From: Photobacterium malacitanum
GTDB lineage: Bacteria > Pseudomonadota > Gammaproteobacteria > Enterobacterales > Vibrionaceae
Direction of reading: 5' to 3'
DNA length: 64,000 nt
NCBI RefSeq assembly: GCF_900185615.1
Contig: NZ_FYAK01000001.1
Location: forward strand, 1 to 64,000
The translations under genes were made by a program, and so were the position numbers. Below are positions 62,086 to 64,000 of the stretch, piece after piece (position 1 is the first letter of the stretch; each line of letters opens with the position of its first letter). Below the pieces are notes generated by a model, which was not told the origin of the DNA, did not search any database, and saw only the letters and a program-made list of their open reading frames with translations.

Positions 62086-63303
62086 ATGTTTCAATGTCGA
62101 CCTGCGATATGGATGTCTATTTACCAGTTTACGTTTTTCTTTGCTTATGGAGTGTATTTACCTTTTAGAGGCCTATGGTTAGAAAAGTTAGGGATAACAG
62201 ATGCCGATATTGGTATGTTAGTTGGGTTAGGGTTAGCTTCTCGTTGTATTATCAATTTTACCCTCACACCACTTTGTCATAAGGTTGAACACTTAATTCC
62301 AGCACTGCGCTTGTCAATGTTTCTTGGCGTTTTAGGGTTTATTTCTTTTATTTATATTGGTGAGTTAAAAGCAAACTTTTGGGTATTGGCTATTTTAATT
62401 ATTATGTTTAATTTAGCGATTGGACCTGCGGTTGCTATATCAGATGCAATATCAAACCATTATGCCGCTGATAAGCAATTAGATTATGGCTATACCCGTT
62501 TATGGGGAGCCGTTGCTTTGACTGTTGCTTCTGCTTCAATGGGATTAATAACTAAACATTGGGGGATTACTGCTGTACCTATTTTAGGTGCGTTGGGACT
62601 CTTTATTACCTTTTTAGGAACAATGATAAAACCCACAGTACCGATGAAATGTAATCATAAAAAAACAGATAAGATTAATATTATTAAAGTACTATGTGAT
62701 AAAAAAACATTAATCTTTATTTTAGTCGCTTCATTGCTTGAAGGCAGTCATGGTGGTTATTATTTCTTTAGTGCTATTTATTGGAAGGATGCAGGATACA
62801 GCACTGAAGTGATCGGTTATCTGTGGAGCCTATCTACAATTTCGGTTATTGTTTTCTATTTCATTAGTCGTAAAGCATTTTCTAATTGGAAGGTTAAATC
62901 ATTATTTAAATTAGCGGCTATTTCTGTTGTTATTCGTTGGGCATTAATGGCGTATTCAACGGAATTACCAGTGCTAATTGTTTGTCAGATTTTACACGGC
63001 ATTACTTTTTCTGGAACAATATTATCATCAGTACGCTATGTTGAAGAGAACAAAAAGCATAATTATATGGGGTTACAAGCCCTTTATCATGCGATTCCAG
63101 CAGGGTTTGCGCTGGCATTAGTATCTGCTGCTTGTGGTTGGATTTATCATCATAGTGATATTAATGTGTTTTGGTTTATGGCTGCAATGGGCATACCGTG
63201 TTTATTCTTGAGTGTCATTGGTGATGGTGATGATAATAAAGATAAACAGATAATCTATGGCCAGACAGTGCGATTTAGTCCAGAAGAAAAAACCTCAATA
63301 TAA
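62086..63303 (+). CDS. HcaT-like MFS transporter
   Basis: 405 residues with 12 membrane helices. The N-terminal SIYQFTFFFAYGVYLPFRGLWLEKLGI and the block LDYGYTRLWGAVALTVAS match the 3-phenylpropionate transporter (HcaT) / MFS_1-like family. No aromatic catabolic gene lies nearby, so the substrate is uncertain. Monocistronic. Confidence 0.87.
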   Translation: MFQCRPAIWMSIYQFTFFFAYGVYLPFRGLWLEKLGITDADIGMLVGLGLASRCIINFTLTPLCHKVEHLIPALRLSMFLGVLGFISFIYIGELKANFWVLAILIIMFNLAIGPAVAISDAISNHYAADKQLDYGYTRLWGAVALTVASASMGLITKHWGITAVPILGALGLFITFLGTMIKPTVPMKCNHKKTDKINIIKVLCDKKTLIFILVASLLEGSHGGYYFFSAIYWKDAGYSTEVIGYLWSLSTISVIVFYFISRKAFSNWKVKSLFKLAAISVVIRWALMAYSTELPVLIVCQILHGITFSGTILSSVRYVEENKKHNYMGLQALYHAIPAGFALALVSAACGWIYHHSDINVFWFMAAMGIPCLFLSVIGDGDDNKDKQIIYGQTVRFSPEEKTSI

Positions 63304-63364
63304 TCATTAGCAACTATACGTTTTAGCAACAATAGCTGAGGAATCGATATTTAATCATAGCCTT

Positions 63365-63397
63365 TTATATCCATCTATTTCTCGCTGATGGATATAA
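63365..63397 (+). terminator. Hairpin downstream of the MFS gene
   Basis: TTATATCCATC pairs perfectly with GATGGATATAA (11 bp) around an 11-base loop, 62 bases after the stop. No T-run follows, so its role as a terminator is uncertain. Confidence 0.5.
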
Positions 63398-63539
63398 GAG
63401 GTCGGCGTAATATTTATTAAAAATAGTTATATAATGGGCGCTTTATTATATCGAGTTAACAAATATTTAATTATTAGGTGGTATTTGCAATCATAATCTA
63501 ATATTTTAAGTACAGTTATATATAATAAGGATGTTTTCT

Positions 63540-63776
63540 ATGAATTTCTTCTTTCGTACTAAGAAAGCTGAAAAAGGAACAACAGCATCACAGGCAAAGC
63601 AACGACTTGTTAGTGAGATCTCTCGCCATAGAAGTACGCGTCATTTACAATTAATGAAAGATGAGCTTGCATCGCTATTATCACAATTTACGCATATTAA
63701 AGAAAATAGAATCGATTTAGTAAAAAATACCAAATCACAAATGGTGTTAAAAATTAATGCTAAATTAAGTCATTAA
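63540..63776 (+). CDS. Divergent MinE-like protein without MinC or MinD neighbours
   Basis: 78 residues that align along the length of MinE: an N-terminal hydrophobic patch and basic residues (MNFFFRTKK), a helix AKQRLVSEISRHR in the position of the MinD-binding strand/helix, a central LMKDELASLLSQF, and a closing beta-like MVLKINAKL. MinE normally drives MinD oscillation and places the division site, and is encoded in minCDE. Here it is alone, and the sequence is well diverged. The second ATG is used because AAGG lies nine bases upstream; the first at 63531 touches the AAGG. The match is by eye, so the call is tentative. Confidence 0.68.
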   Translation: MNFFFRTKKAEKGTTASQAKQRLVSEISRHRSTRHLQLMKDELASLLSQFTHIKENRIDLVKNTKSQMVLKINAKLSH

Positions 63777-63806
63777 TTATGTTGTGTTTTACAGTGCCAA
63801 GCGATT

Positions 63807-63833
63807 AAAAAGCCGACATAATGTCGGCTTTTT
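63807..63833. terminator. Bidirectional terminator
   Basis: A near-perfect palindrome AAAAAGCCGACA / TGTCGGCTTTTT with a three-base loop separates two convergent genes and has T-runs on both strands. Confidence 0.93.
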
Positions 63834-63853
63834 AATAGGTTAAAATAGTGGTG

Positions 63854-64000
63854 TTAACGTGCTGCTTCAAAGGCTAAAGCTTTTTTCTCAAATACGCGGA
63901 AAATTAAAGTCAGTACGCCATTAACAGCGAGGTAAAATGCACCGGCAACCGCAAAAACAGTCAACGTGTCATAAGTTTGCGCATTAATTCTTTGGGCATA
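63854..64000 (-). CDS. ABC transporter permease, C-terminal end (partial)
   Basis: The last 48 residues of a minus-strand gene that runs off the window. The read frame has one long hydrophobic helix (TLTVFAVAGAFYLAVNGVL) followed by a basic tail (FRVFEKKALAFEAAR), the usual end of a polar amino-acid ABC permease such as HisM, ArtM or GlnP. The EAA loop lies outside the window, so the family is a probable call only. Confidence 0.6.
   Translation of the reverse strand, partial: YAQRINAQTYDTLTVFAVAGAFYLAVNGVLTLIFRVFEKKALAFEAAR

Overview
The window looks like a piece of chromosome from a marine gammaproteobacterium of the Vibrionaceae, most probably Photobacterium. This is an inference from gene content (ebgA-ebgC with galTKM, a chromosomal Qnr-type pentapeptide protein, the conserved yccT/rlmI/yccX/tusE/yccA block, and an L-box in front of an NhaC-family transporter) and from low G+C by eye. 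No species call is possible from sequence alone.

Layout. 1-840: a tRNA cluster (Leu-TAA, Cys-GCA, Gly-GCC, Leu-TAA, Cys-GCA, Leu-CAA) with an internal Leu-Cys duplication and a tRNA-Gly fragment, closed by a terminator. 883-6567: an AraC-type regulator and a five-gene minus-strand operon for a respiratory reductive dehalogenase (rdhA, membrane anchor rdhB, a TPR protein, an RdhC/NosR-like FMN and CX3CP membrane protein, a small membrane protein). 6858-8072: a membrane metallophosphoesterase. 8237-16057: two arsenic loci, arsR-acr3 and an arsC-arsR fusion with a small phosphatase, GAPDH and arsJ, separated by an unknown protein, a TrmH-family methyltransferase and a DMT exporter. 16245-19199: a GAF-PAS-GGDEF-EAL protein.

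19281-26134: housekeeping genes (HAD phosphatase, isochorismatase-like hydrolase, L,D-transpeptidase, yccT, rlmI, acylphosphatase, tusE, Bax-inhibitor-1 family). 26361-30548: the aapJQMP amino-acid ABC transporter. 30789-39547: an OFA-family MFS protein, gltS, a large AT-rich gene-free stretch, a membrane PAS-GGDEF-EAL protein and an APC-family permease whose C-terminus is encoded by a hexamer repeat. 39707-50503: lactose/galactose use (ebgC, ebgA, LacI-type regulator, galT, galK, galM, galR) with recognisable GalR and CRP sites; galE is not in the window.

50682-57000: a tRNA-binding protein, a RAYT-type transposase with inverted flanking repeats, a CHMI-family tautomerase, a cystatin-like lipoprotein, a Qnr-like protein, glyoxalase I, and a lysine-riboswitch-controlled NhaC-family transporter (probably LysW). 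57121-61773: a cbb3-type oxidase operon in which CcoP is fused to a triheme dehydrogenase-type cytochrome (five CXXCH motifs), with a small cytochrome c. 62086-64000: an HcaT-like MFS protein, a divergent orphan MinE-like protein, and the C-terminal end of an ABC permease running off the window.

The most unusual items are the reductive dehalogenase operon with its TPR partner and AraC neighbour, the pentaheme CcoP fusion, the stand-alone MinE-like gene and the phosphatase embedded in the arsJ locus. Operators, hairpins and riboswitch pairing were read by eye; no searches or folding were run.
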